NCBI RefSeq assembly: GCF_026013615.1
Contig: NZ_JAPDPI010000034.1
Coordinates: 1-55,459 of the forward strand
Length of the DNA stretch: 55,459 bases
Direction: 5' to 3'
Source of the DNA: Plebeiibacterium marinum
Lineage (GTDB): Bacteria > Bacteroidota > Bacteroidia > Bacteroidales > Marinilabiliaceae
The position numbers and the translations under genes are program-made. The notes beneath the pieces were generated by a model. That model made no database searches. It was not told the DNA's origin and was given only the letters and a program-made list of their open reading frames with translations. Shown here one piece after another: positions 42,275 through 52,468 of the stretch; the stretch's first letter is position 1, and each line of letters begins with the position of its first letter.

Positions 42275-44386
42275 TTATTCTGCAGAAATCGCCACTTTAA
42301 AAGTTTTCACAACCCCATTGTAATCGCATTTCACCGTTGCAATTCCAGGGAGCGCTTCTGGTTGCGAAATAGCCACCTTCACCGCTTTGTTGCTGGCAGT
42401 TGCAGTCACAACAGGTTTTTGAGTTGTTCCTGAAGGAAGTTTGACTTTTGCTTCATACAAATCGTAACCTACAATACCGTTTTGGTTGGTTGAACGAACA
42501 GGCGTTGCAGGCATTTCGATGGCCTTTCCGTCAACAAAAATGGTAACAGTTGGCGCTACGTGGCGTTCGATTGCTTTTTTGGCTGAGCTGAAACCCAATC
42601 CCATGAAATCGAACAACGCTTCTTGGCCGGCACCTTCGGCTACCAGGAAAATAGCGTGTTTCTTGTCCAAGCCGTCAACAAATTTGGCTACGTCGATAGT
42701 GAATTTGGTAATTTCTTGTTTTGAATTAGCAGGAACCACAATTTCGCCAATTTTCTTTCCTTGCCATGCGGCATTGTCCCATGGGCCATCTAACCAAACG
42801 TTCACCTTGAAACTTTTAGACGTTTTGGGTGCAATAAAAAGGTTGAATGCTGTTTTGTTGCCTTTTTTAGTGCCTTCAAACGCTTTCAGCCCCTTAGTGT
42901 CTTTTTTAAGCCCACCAAAACCAAAATATTTGAACCCAACAATGGTTCCGTTTTTCATATTGGTAATAGGCATGTGGTTGTCCCAAATGTCCCACGAATC
43001 TTGCTGCAAGCTTACATCCGAAAGGTAACAAGCGTAACCAGCTGAATAATATTGATAAGGATCGAGGCCATATAAATTGAAACCTTCAGATGTCACTTCA
43101 GCTCCTTTGTATTCAATACCTTGATTATCTTTTAATACCCAAATTTCATCTTTCGCGTATGGATCGTACCCCCTAATTACAGCTGTTCCACCTTGGGCAA
43201 CAGGTTTTTCGTCCCACTGAATGGTGATAGGCTCTACCACTGCCTGACGTGCAAAACCGAAGTTTCGTGGTGGGCGGTGATAGAAAACATACCACTGTCC
43301 ATTGATTTGTTCAATACTACCATGCGTATTGTGGCCACCGTTGGCTGTCACAATCTTTGAACCATCCTGATTCAATACAGGGCCGCGAGAATCAACCAAC
43401 ACACCTCCGCTTTTCCAAGGCCCTAATGGAGAATCAGCTACAGCATAACGTAAAGTAGAGTTAGAACTGCCTACGCCGTATTCAGGGCCTGAATAACCAC
43501 TAAAAACTGTGATGAATTTGTTGCCAACCTTGCGGATAGATGAAGCTTCGAAAAAGTTAAACGTACCTAAATCCTGATCGGCATATACGTTAGGATATTC
43601 CGTTCCCTTAGGATCTTTGATAACGCCATAGCGTGCACTGGCAGGGATCATAAAGTTAACAACCTCGGTGCCCGGGCGTAAAGAATACATCGTTTTTTGA
43701 TCCAGTTGTGCTGCATTGGAGCGTTGAAAGCCCCAAAAACCATAAGCACGGAAACCGATTTCGAAATCGGGATCGTTGGGGTCGGTTACATATTCAATAA
43801 AAACAGCAGGGTCGAAACCTAAAATACTGCCGGGTACTGTACGCGTTCCTTCTTCGTTCAGGTTAATTGGGGTAAAAGGGCCGTCGGGACGAGAACCTTT
43901 GCAAACCATGGCTTCGCGGCCACGGCCACGGCTATGCGGAAACAGGTAATAATCCTTGGTGCCATCTTTGCGTTTCACCTCAACCAAGTCAGGGGCATAC
44001 ATCACATCCCATTGGCCTTCGATATTGTAAGTAAAAATTGGGCCTTCGTCGCGCCATTCGTTCAGGTTTTCAACGGGTGCCGACCACATCCGAATGTCAG
44101 GGCCACAATAGCTGTTCATCCTTAAATCATGCGACCCAATAATATAAGCACGAAATTTTCCCGGGTTGTCGGGATCTTCAAATACGCGTGGTTCGCCATC
44201 GGGCAAGTGTTCCCACAACGGCAAATAGGGATTCCCTGCAGCACGGTGCACAAATTGAGCGTCCGATTGAGCACTCTTTTGCTCAGCCCCATTGCCGTTA
44301 GCGTTTGCAGCAAAGGGCAACGCCAAAGAAAAGGCGGACAATAATACCAAGTACTTTTTCTTCAATTCAAACTTTAATTTCTTCAT
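42275..44386 (-). CDS. large GH43-like glycosidase with long C-terminal region
   Basis: A 703-residue exported protein with a signal peptide ending near residue 30 (AANA). The N-terminal part is a GH43-type propeller: likely base Asp63 (LPDGEPRVFED), Asp192 (LGFDPAVFIEY) and acid Glu280 (NFFEASSIRKVGNKF). The PDGEPRVF start and IIGSHD block differ from the arabinofuranosidase-type GH43s here and place it in another subgroup, possibly galactosidase-like. About 430-610 look like a CBM6-type sandwich (YYSAGYACYLSDV, NMKNGTIVGFKYFGFGG). The last 90 residues form an Ig-like domain of unknown role. It lies between GH27 (140-bp gap) and the GH43-CBM6 with the interrupted signal. Confidence 0.82.
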   Translation of the reverse strand: MKKLKFELKKKYLVLLSAFSLALPFAANANGNGAEQKSAQSDAQFVHRAAGNPYLPLWEHLPDGEPRVFEDPDNPGKFRAYIIGSHDLRMNSYCGPDIRMWSAPVENLNEWRDEGPIFTYNIEGQWDVMYAPDLVEVKRKDGTKDYYLFPHSRGRGREAMVCKGSRPDGPFTPINLNEEGTRTVPGSILGFDPAVFIEYVTDPNDPDFEIGFRAYGFWGFQRSNAAQLDQKTMYSLRPGTEVVNFMIPASARYGVIKDPKGTEYPNVYADQDLGTFNFFEASSIRKVGNKFITVFSGYSGPEYGVGSSNSTLRYAVADSPLGPWKSGGVLVDSRGPVLNQDGSKIVTANGGHNTHGSIEQINGQWYVFYHRPPRNFGFARQAVVEPITIQWDEKPVAQGGTAVIRGYDPYAKDEIWVLKDNQGIEYKGAEVTSEGFNLYGLDPYQYYSAGYACYLSDVSLQQDSWDIWDNHMPITNMKNGTIVGFKYFGFGGLKKDTKGLKAFEGTKKGNKTAFNLFIAPKTSKSFKVNVWLDGPWDNAAWQGKKIGEIVVPANSKQEITKFTIDVAKFVDGLDKKHAIFLVAEGAGQEALFDFMGLGFSSAKKAIERHVAPTVTIFVDGKAIEMPATPVRSTNQNGIVGYDLYEAKVKLPSGTTQKPVVTATASNKAVKVAISQPEALPGIATVKCDYNGVVKTFKVAISAE

Positions 44387-44526
44387 GTTGTATATTTATT
44401 TTGATTTTCATTTAAAACTTAGTATTTGCATAAAGTACACTCACCTGATTTCAAAAGACGATAGTGTATTTCGACGCTCAAAACCTTGTAAGGCATGTTG
44501 TGCTTTATACGGGCAGTTGAAAATGC

Positions 44527-46569
44527 CTATTGGCGGTTGCTGAATTTGTAAAACAACACCCCGTGTGCAGGCACTTTTATTGCCAGCTTTTCGGAACCAG
44601 CATCCAAATTGGCAATATCTTTCTGGCGCCAAAGGTCACGTACGGTAACATCTCCTTTTATGCCTAGTTTTTCGAAATCGCTGTAATCCATATCCACTAT
44701 CTCGATGCCGAAGTTACAGAAGCCAACCGCACGGCTACCATCTTCAAGTTCTTTCACATAAATTTTCAAATCTCCGATAGTTTGAAGACAGGTACCTTGT
44801 TTGCCAAGCGGGTCTTGATTTACATCAATCACCTCATCGTTGGTAAGCAGGTTCAAGGTGAAATCATCCAGTTTCTCCATGTCGCAACCAATCAATAGAG
44901 GGGCCGCAAAAAGGCTCCACAAACTAATGTGCAAATATTGCTCGTCGGGCTTCAACTTACTTGGGTGTGTATTTCCCCAACCAACATGGCCAACAACCAA
45001 CATATCAGGGTCGTTCCAGTTACCAGGCTTAGCATAAGGAGCCGATTTATCCTGGTCCAGTGCAATATTCTTTACACTTACCCAAGTATCGGTAATATCG
45101 TTGGTGGTACGCCAGCAATTGCCACCTACTGAACCACCCCATTTCCAAACGTCGGACATACCGTATTGACATACGCTATAAACAATATCACGAGATTGCT
45201 TGCGAATGTAATCGCCCATCAATTTAAAGGGTGCCATGGCTGTTTCCAATTCCCCGCCACCGTTGTATGAAAGCGATGACACTTTATAAGGGTCATTATC
45301 AGGCAAACCATCAATTACGTTTCCATAACTACACCAATCGTATTTAAGGTAATCGAAGCCCCACTCAGCATAAGTTTCTGCATCCAACTCTTCGAAACCA
45401 TAACTGCCGGCACATCCACCACACGACCATGGGCCAGGGCTGGAATAAAGGCCTATTTTCAAGCCAAGCCCATGCACATAATCGGCAAGGCCTTTCATAT
45501 CTTCGAATCGTTTATTGGGTACGATTTTTCCATTAGCATCCCTTAATTCCCCTCTTAAAGAACCGTCTTCTGAATCGCGGTGGTTATTCCAAAAATCATC
45601 AATATTTATGTATGTCCAGCCATGGTTAATCAGTCCACTTTTTACCATAGCATCGGCAGCACTTTTAACTTTTTCGGCAGAAACCTCGTGGGCAAAACAG
45701 TTCCAACTGTTCCAGCCCATAGGCGGGGTAAGGGCAATTTCGTCTCCACAAACAATACGAAAATTACGCTCGGCTGTGCCAATAGCGTTTTCGGCCTTTA
45801 AAACAACTTCATAAGTCCCTTTTTTAGACAGTTTGCCTGTAATAATGCCAGTTTGGGAGTTTAACGCTAAGCCCTTTGGTAAACCTTCAGCCGAAAATTC
45901 CATTGGCCTGTCTCCGGTTGCCGTAACCATGAATTGAAACGGCGAGCCAGGGCGTACACCAAAAACCTTTGCCCCAGTGATTCGTGGTTCTGCAGATGGT
46001 TTTGGCGTTAGAATATAAGGTTCGCTTGCAATTGGGTTAAAGGTTTCTAATGTAGTTACACCGGCCACCTCAAATTTAGCATCGGCCCAGTTGGCATGGT
46101 CGTAGTAATTGCCATTGCCTCCATCGGCCACTACCAGTTCTACTTTTTTAATGCCGGCTAATGCAACAGAACAATCTTTGGCAGAATCACCTATATGCAT
46201 CACTCCACTGGACCAAAGTTTCTGTCCATCGCCATATACTTCAAATTCAACGGCAGGTTCGTGGCCTTTCATCTCATCATCAAGCCCAACTTTTGCAGTG
46301 AATGAAGTTGCTTTTCCTTCAGTTAAAACCAGCAACGAACTAAACGCATGAGTTGCAAAACCTCTTTCAAATGTTTGCCCGGCAATAGTCATGGTGTTGC
46401 CATCTAATGATTTGTTTTTAACTGGTATGCCGTACCCTTGAGTTACAGTACTCAAATCCAATTCATCGAGCCAAACGGTATTCTTCGACTCATTTAGTAA
46501 GCCACAGGATGTAGCCAATAGTATTAATCCGATGATACCTGTTACAGAAAATAATTTCAATGTATTCAT
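44527..46569 (-). CDS. GH27 alpha-galactosidase lipoprotein with NPCBM and Ig-like domains
   Basis: A 680-residue enzyme. The lipobox ATSC at Cys22 predicts a lipoprotein. About 30-170 are an NPCBM-type domain (FERGFATHAFS, VELVVADGG, HANWADAKF). About 185-275 are a putative Ig domain (GLPKGLALNSQTGIITG). About 278-600 are the GH27 barrel, starting TPPMGWNSWN, with nucleophile Asp411 in LKYDWCSYG and acid/base Asp491 in TTNDITDTW. A C-terminal beta domain follows. It removes terminal alpha-galactose, consistent with galactose-capped side chains of complex xylans; GH27 also contains beta-L-arabinopyranosidases, which cannot be excluded. It is the first gene after promoter element E and the likely head of the longest transcription unit. 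Confidence 0.93.
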   Translation of the reverse strand: MNTLKLFSVTGIIGLILLATSCGLLNESKNTVWLDELDLSTVTQGYGIPVKNKSLDGNTMTIAGQTFERGFATHAFSSLLVLTEGKATSFTAKVGLDDEMKGHEPAVEFEVYGDGQKLWSSGVMHIGDSAKDCSVALAGIKKVELVVADGGNGNYYDHANWADAKFEVAGVTTLETFNPIASEPYILTPKPSAEPRITGAKVFGVRPGSPFQFMVTATGDRPMEFSAEGLPKGLALNSQTGIITGKLSKKGTYEVVLKAENAIGTAERNFRIVCGDEIALTPPMGWNSWNCFAHEVSAEKVKSAADAMVKSGLINHGWTYINIDDFWNNHRDSEDGSLRGELRDANGKIVPNKRFEDMKGLADYVHGLGLKIGLYSSPGPWSCGGCAGSYGFEELDAETYAEWGFDYLKYDWCSYGNVIDGLPDNDPYKVSSLSYNGGGELETAMAPFKLMGDYIRKQSRDIVYSVCQYGMSDVWKWGGSVGGNCWRTTNDITDTWVSVKNIALDQDKSAPYAKPGNWNDPDMLVVGHVGWGNTHPSKLKPDEQYLHISLWSLFAAPLLIGCDMEKLDDFTLNLLTNDEVIDVNQDPLGKQGTCLQTIGDLKIYVKELEDGSRAVGFCNFGIEIVDMDYSDFEKLGIKGDVTVRDLWRQKDIANLDAGSEKLAIKVPAHGVLFYKFSNRQ

Positions 46570-46602
46570 TTGTTTATTTAAATTTAATCTCCAGTATACC
46601 TT

Positions 46603-46659
46603 AAAATAAAGAAAGCCTTTGCACTGTTACTTACAACTAAAGCAACAAGCACAAAGGCT
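46603..46659 (-). terminator. terminator of the CE1-carboxylesterase operon
   Basis: An AGCCTTTG/CAAAGGCT stem (46614-46621 with 46652-46659) is followed on the minus strand by TTCTTTATTTT. Its first arm shares bases with the -7 box of promoter E. Confidence 0.7.
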
Positions 46660-46717
46660 AAATTATATACTTAAGCACTAAGCTTATTTCACTATAAGAT
46701 AATTCATTGTTAATATC
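46657..46717 (-). promoter_or_regulatory. shared promoter element, copy E (before GH27 operon)
   Basis: Core at 46698-46717 (minus strand GATATTAACAATGAATTATC, preceded by TGTCT), 32-bp spacer, TAATTTAGC at 46657-46665. The GH27 start lies about 88 bp below the box. Confidence 0.7.
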
Positions 46718-46834
46718 AGACATAAATGCATAATATCAACAATTTTACTTTCTAAGAATTAATAAAACTAGTCAATTATACTCGGCATTATACCAAAGCC
46801 AATAAAGCTCATCTTAACATAAAAATGGTAAAAA

Positions 46835-48376
46835 TTATTTAGCCCATTCTTTTCCTTCAACTGTCCTTCGCCAGCTAAAATACCCATCAAGCACTTTTAA
46901 TGACGCTTCGCTTGGCACAGGGCCTACATGAGGCTTTTGCTGCAAATACATGACCTCCGGCGTATCATCGCTAAAAGCAGACCACTCAGGAATACCTTCC
47001 CCATTCGGATTGCCATATTTTGCAAAATTTGTCCAATAGCTCCCCATAGCTTCAGATATTTCAAGATCTGACTTTGATGAATTATTAGGATCCAAATGCT
47101 GAAAAACGTAAGCAACATCTTGCCCGTGAGGTGAACCCTCAGAGTTTTCAGCATGCTGGTCGAAATAGTAATAGTACACATTTGATTTGCCTGTTTGAGA
47201 TTGAAGCCTTGCCCAAATCCATGTTTGCCAACCAAAAGCAGCATCGCGCATTAAGTCCCGCGCGGTTTTAGGCACACTATTTTCCTCAAGCGGATATGCT
47301 TCTAATAGGGCATCGGCATACCTTCCGAAACGATGTTTAACGCTATTTTTTACATTCTCCGGATTTTTTTCCCACATAAAGCTTGCGCCTTCGTCGGAAT
47401 TATAACCTATTAGGACAGGTACATCATTGTACTGGCCTTTCTCATAAAGTTTATATTGATCGTCAGGGATAACCACACCATCAACAACAGGCCAGCCTCC
47501 AGGCATTGTCCATCCGGCAGGGATAAACTTTTCGCCCTCCATTTTGCGCAAATCGGCAATAGAAGATCCTCCGTGTTGCTTCACATATTCAATTCCGTCA
47601 GCTTCAGCATCCTTTAAAGTTTTCATATTTTCGCCAGGATAAGTAGTTGGCCGCGATGGGCCAAACGAACCCCCACTCTGAGAAATAGCACCATGAAAAA
47701 GCCCTTTTGCCAACGGCGATGCACACAACATGCTTACTGAAATGCCACCGGCTGATTCTCCAAAAATGGTTACTTTATCAGGGTCGCCTCCAAATTGTGC
47801 AATATTTTTTTGCACCCATTTCAATCCGGCAATCTGATCTAACAAACCATAGTTTCCTGAAACACCATCAGGGCTTTCGGCACTCAATTCAGGATGCGCC
47901 AAAAATCCAAGCTGTCCTACGCGATAAGCAATACTTACCAACACAACTCCTTTATTAGCCAAGGCTTGCCCATCGTAAACAGGTTCAGAAGTACTTCCAA
48001 AACTGAAGCCTCCACCATAAATCCATACCAACACCGGCACTTTTTCATCGGCAGATTTTGCAGGTGTCCAAACATTCAGGTACAAACAATCTTCGCTTTT
48101 TCCTGATGGCGGATTACCTCCCTGCATTGGGCCCGGGGCATATTCGGTTGCCTGTTTTACCCCCTCCCACTTTTCGGCAGGCTGCGGGGCTTTCCAACGC
48201 AATTCTCCAACAGGAGGCTTAGCAAATGGAATACCTTTGAAAATGGTTAAATCGTCTGTAACAACACCTTGTAAAATACCCTCTTCAACCTTTACTTGCC
48301 CTGGTTCTAAAGAAGGCTTGCAAGATGTAGCCATTACCATTGCAAATATGCTTGCTAAAAATGTTAGTTTTCTCAT
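46835..48376 (-). CDS. type-B carboxylesterase lipoprotein (second copy)
   Basis: A 513-residue paralogue of the esterase at 18976-20541, with long identical blocks such as GGNPPSGKSEDCLYLNVWTP. Triad: Ser208 (FGESAG), Glu329 (NSDEGASF), His417 (GSPHGQD). The lipobox MATSC at Cys19 replaces LNAC of the other copy. It starts 15 bp after the CE1 stop, so as in the other locus a CE1 esterase precedes it. The role is presumed deacylation of xylan or its fragments. No DUF3237 gene follows here; a terminator at 46603-46659 does. Confidence 0.9.
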   Translation of the reverse strand: MRKLTFLASIFAMVMATSCKPSLEPGQVKVEEGILQGVVTDDLTIFKGIPFAKPPVGELRWKAPQPAEKWEGVKQATEYAPGPMQGGNPPSGKSEDCLYLNVWTPAKSADEKVPVLVWIYGGGFSFGSTSEPVYDGQALANKGVVLVSIAYRVGQLGFLAHPELSAESPDGVSGNYGLLDQIAGLKWVQKNIAQFGGDPDKVTIFGESAGGISVSMLCASPLAKGLFHGAISQSGGSFGPSRPTTYPGENMKTLKDAEADGIEYVKQHGGSSIADLRKMEGEKFIPAGWTMPGGWPVVDGVVIPDDQYKLYEKGQYNDVPVLIGYNSDEGASFMWEKNPENVKNSVKHRFGRYADALLEAYPLEENSVPKTARDLMRDAAFGWQTWIWARLQSQTGKSNVYYYYFDQHAENSEGSPHGQDVAYVFQHLDPNNSSKSDLEISEAMGSYWTNFAKYGNPNGEGIPEWSAFSDDTPEVMYLQQKPHVGPVPSEASLKVLDGYFSWRRTVEGKEWAK

Positions 48377-48391
48377 GAATCTATAATTTTA

Positions 48392-49564
<1,173 letters not shown>

Positions 49565-49573
49565 TCAATTTAC

Positions 49574-49640
49574 CATATGGAACTCACCAATTTAGTCATT
49601 CTACAGTGTGAGAATTATTTGCTCATGGCTCGTTACATAC
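49574..49640. repeat. palindrome-ended repeat, copy 2 (shortened)
   Basis: Matches 18038-18125 at both ends: it begins CATATGGAACTC and ends with CTCATGGCTCGTTACATAC. About 20 internal bases are missing and the right tip is altered. It lies 24 bp upstream of the CE1 start codon. Confidence 0.6.
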
Positions 49641-49690
49641 CGGGTTTAATTGATTTTGGTTAATATTATAAAGATTGGTTGACTGGCTTT

Positions 49691-49729
49691 AACAAGAAAC
49701 ACTACCAGTGCCCCAAAGCCTTGGTAGTG
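49691..49729 (-). terminator. terminator of the GH97-GH3 unit
   Basis: A perfect 8-bp stem CACTACCA/TGGTAGTG (49700-49707 with 49722-49729) is followed on the minus strand by TTTCTTGTT. The plus-strand flank is also T-rich (AATTTTTCTT). It lies about 40 bp beyond the GH3 stop. Confidence 0.65.
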
Positions 49730-49767
49730 CAATTTTTCTTGATAATGCCAATACTAATCCTAATTGA

Positions 49768-52386
49768 TTAGTTAATGGTAATTTTTACTGCTTTTAAATC
49801 CTTTTCATCCGAACTATTTCCGTAGAATATTTCATATTCGCCTGGAGTTACAGCCATTTTTCGTTGCCCCCAATCGTAAAACTCAAATGATGATGCAGGT
49901 AATTTAATCACTGATTTTTGACTTTTCCCGGGCTTAATGGTTAACCGCTCATATCCTCTTAAGGTTTTTAACGGCCCATCAATGTCATTAACCTTGCGCA
50001 CATATACTTGAACAACTTCTGTTCCTGCATGTTTTCCTGAGTTTGTAACAGGAACCGTTAATTTAACAGTTTCGTTAGCCGCAATTTTTGTTTTGCTTAA
50101 AGAAGCTTTTCCAATTTCGAATTTGGTGTAGCTCAATCCATATCCAAATGGGAAAAGTACATCGGTTGTGTAACGGTAAGTACGCCCCTTCATTGAGTAA
50201 TCTTCGAAATCGCCCAACTTCTCTGAATCTTTGTAAAAACTTACAGGCAGTTTTCCTGATGGATTGTAGTCGCCAAATAACACATCAGCCACAGCTTGCC
50301 CGCCGGATTCACCGCCATACCAGGCTTGTAGAATAGCATCGCAACTTTCGGTTTCAGGTGCAAAACCAATAGCCGAACCGGAGCAGTTTACAAAAACCAC
50401 TTTTTTACCGGCAGCTTTTAATGCCTTTAAACAGATGCGCTGTACCGATGGCAATTCAATATTGGTGCGGTCGCCTCCTTTAAATCCGGGATAGTTAACC
50501 GGCATCTCTTCTCCTTCTAACAAAGTAGATAAACCACCAACAAACACCACCACATCAACACCTTTCAACTTATTAATCAGGTTGGTATAATCTACATCCA
50601 CCTCTTTTCCGAAGTTAAATTCAATGTTGGCCTGCCAGTTATTTTTCTGGGCATATAAAATTTCAATTTTGTATTTCGTTCCAGCTTCTACTTTAAATGG
50701 AATTCGAGATGGGATTGTCCTCCAATTATTGTATTGCGCCAATGACTCTCCATTCACAATCAATTCAAAATATCCAGTTGCTCCTCCTTTAAATACAATT
50801 TCCTGGCTTTCTTCTGGCGTATATTCGGTTTCGTACTTGGCCGAAAACCCTTCCAGCTTAACACCAGATGCAAATTCGTGCTGCCCGGCAGTGGTTAATT
50901 TCATTGGATTTTCAATGCGCGTTACAGTAACAACATCGCCACTCCTATCGGGTGTATTCCAATAAGTGGCTTTAAACCCTTTTTTGCCTTCGAAAGAACA
51001 TTTGCCAAAATATGATTGGGTAATTTTATCTTCAACCAAATCACAGGCTTTGTCATAAACAATACTGTTTTCTGAGATTTTTGTTTTTATGCCATCTAAA
51101 ATGGTAATGGTACGAACAGGCGTGCCGTTATAATTCCCCCAAAGCATTGGCTCGTCATCGGCATTTGGCCCGATAACAGCAATTTTTTCGGCCGATTTTG
51201 ACAAAGGCAACACATTGTTTTTATTCTGAAGCAAAGTCATTGACTGTTGCGCCATTTCCAAAGCAATCTGGCGGTGCTTGTCATTATTTAAAATTGAAGG
51301 CGAAATTTTAGACCAAGGTACAATGGCATCATCATCCATCTCTCCTAAATCAAAACGGCCAATTAAAACACGCAATAAACTGGTATTGATATCGTCCTCT
51401 TTAATCAAGCCACGCTCTACAGCTTCGGGCAGATTTTTGAACGGGTAATTCTCCCAAACACACTCCACATCTGTTCCGGCAAGAACAGCTTTTGCAGAAG
51501 CATGGACTGCATCGGAAGACACCTTATGGGTAGTAAAGAAGTCGGTAACAGCACCACAATCAGAGACTACTAAATATTTATATCCCCACTCATCGCGAAG
51601 GATTCGTTGCAACAAACGGGTGTTTCCACAACAAGGCTCATCGTCTAAACGTTGGTAAGCACACATCACCTGGCGCACATCGGACTCCTGAACCAAAGCC
51701 TTGAATGTTGGCAAATAGGTTTCGTAAAGTTCCCTTGGATCTACATTATTCAGGTTCAGCTCATGGCGGCTCCACTCCGGCCCTGAATGTACTGCGTAGT
51801 GTTTTGCGCAAGCTAACAACTTACGGTACTTGGCATCATCTGGCCCTTGTAAACCCTTTACTACTGCAACACCCATCTTTGAAGTCAGGTAAGGATCTTC
51901 TCCATAAGTCTCTTGTCCCCTTCCCCACCTTGGGTCACGGAATATATTCACATTAGGAGTCCAAACCGAAAGGCTTAAGAAACGCTTGTTCTCTTCGCCT
52001 TTTTGACGCGCTTCGTTGTATTTGGCACGCGCTTCATCAGAAACTGCATTAAATATGTCATATACCAACAATTCGTTAAAAGAAGCAGCCATACCCACCG
52101 GTTCCGGGAATACCGTTACATTATCGGTATTGGCATAGCCATGCAGAGCTTCGCTCCACCAGTTAAAACGCATTATACCAAAACGGGGAATTGGGTCGGA
52201 CTGGTCGCACATTAACGCAGCTTTTTCTTCCAAGGTCAGCCTTGAAATTAAATCTTTTGCCCTCTCCTCAGAACTTAGTTCCGAATTTTGAAAAGGATAT
52301 TTCTGCGCACATATATTAATTGTGAGCAAAAGCATGGCAGATATACTCAGCCATTTTCGTAAGTTTGATAGAGGTTTCGTTTTCAT
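49768..52386 (-). CDS. GH3 beta-xylosidase/beta-glucosidase with PA14 insert
   Basis: An exported GH3 enzyme of full multi-domain length. The longest frame begins at 52425; I prefer the ATG at 52386 (MKTKPLSNLRKW), which gives a signal peptide ending in NICAQ. Numbering from 52425: N-terminal barrel with KHYAVHSGPE (about 208-217) and nucleophile Asp289 in LVVSDCGAV; the alpha/beta sandwich follows, interrupted at about 480-600 by a PA14-like domain (GFKATYWNTPDRSG, GYFELIVNGE); then GYGLSYTKF and a C-terminal FnIII-like domain. The NWWSEALHGYA block fits GH3 beta-xylosidases of Bacteroidota. It would release xylose from xylo-oligosaccharides. Confidence 0.92.
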   Translation of the reverse strand: MKTKPLSNLRKWLSISAMLLLTINICAQKYPFQNSELSSEERAKDLISRLTLEEKAALMCDQSDPIPRFGIMRFNWWSEALHGYANTDNVTVFPEPVGMAASFNELLVYDIFNAVSDEARAKYNEARQKGEENKRFLSLSVWTPNVNIFRDPRWGRGQETYGEDPYLTSKMGVAVVKGLQGPDDAKYRKLLACAKHYAVHSGPEWSRHELNLNNVDPRELYETYLPTFKALVQESDVRQVMCAYQRLDDEPCCGNTRLLQRILRDEWGYKYLVVSDCGAVTDFFTTHKVSSDAVHASAKAVLAGTDVECVWENYPFKNLPEAVERGLIKEDDINTSLLRVLIGRFDLGEMDDDAIVPWSKISPSILNNDKHRQIALEMAQQSMTLLQNKNNVLPLSKSAEKIAVIGPNADDEPMLWGNYNGTPVRTITILDGIKTKISENSIVYDKACDLVEDKITQSYFGKCSFEGKKGFKATYWNTPDRSGDVVTVTRIENPMKLTTAGQHEFASGVKLEGFSAKYETEYTPEESQEIVFKGGATGYFELIVNGESLAQYNNWRTIPSRIPFKVEAGTKYKIEILYAQKNNWQANIEFNFGKEVDVDYTNLINKLKGVDVVVFVGGLSTLLEGEEMPVNYPGFKGGDRTNIELPSVQRICLKALKAAGKKVVFVNCSGSAIGFAPETESCDAILQAWYGGESGGQAVADVLFGDYNPSGKLPVSFYKDSEKLGDFEDYSMKGRTYRYTTDVLFPFGYGLSYTKFEIGKASLSKTKIAANETVKLTVPVTNSGKHAGTEVVQVYVRKVNDIDGPLKTLRGYERLTIKPGKSQKSVIKLPASSFEFYDWGQRKMAVTPGEYEIFYGNSSDEKDLKAVKITIN

Positions 52387-52468
52387 TGAATTTATTTTTT
52401 TCACCAAGTTGAGATTGGATTTCATGCAATTCTTTAAGTTGATTCAATATTGATATTAACTCCTGATT

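Noticed and set aside
49641-49767. Search for the shared promoter before the CE1-carboxylesterase unit
   Set aside because: Only a loosely similar AT-rich stretch near 49652 and no TAnnTTAGC box at the fixed distance.
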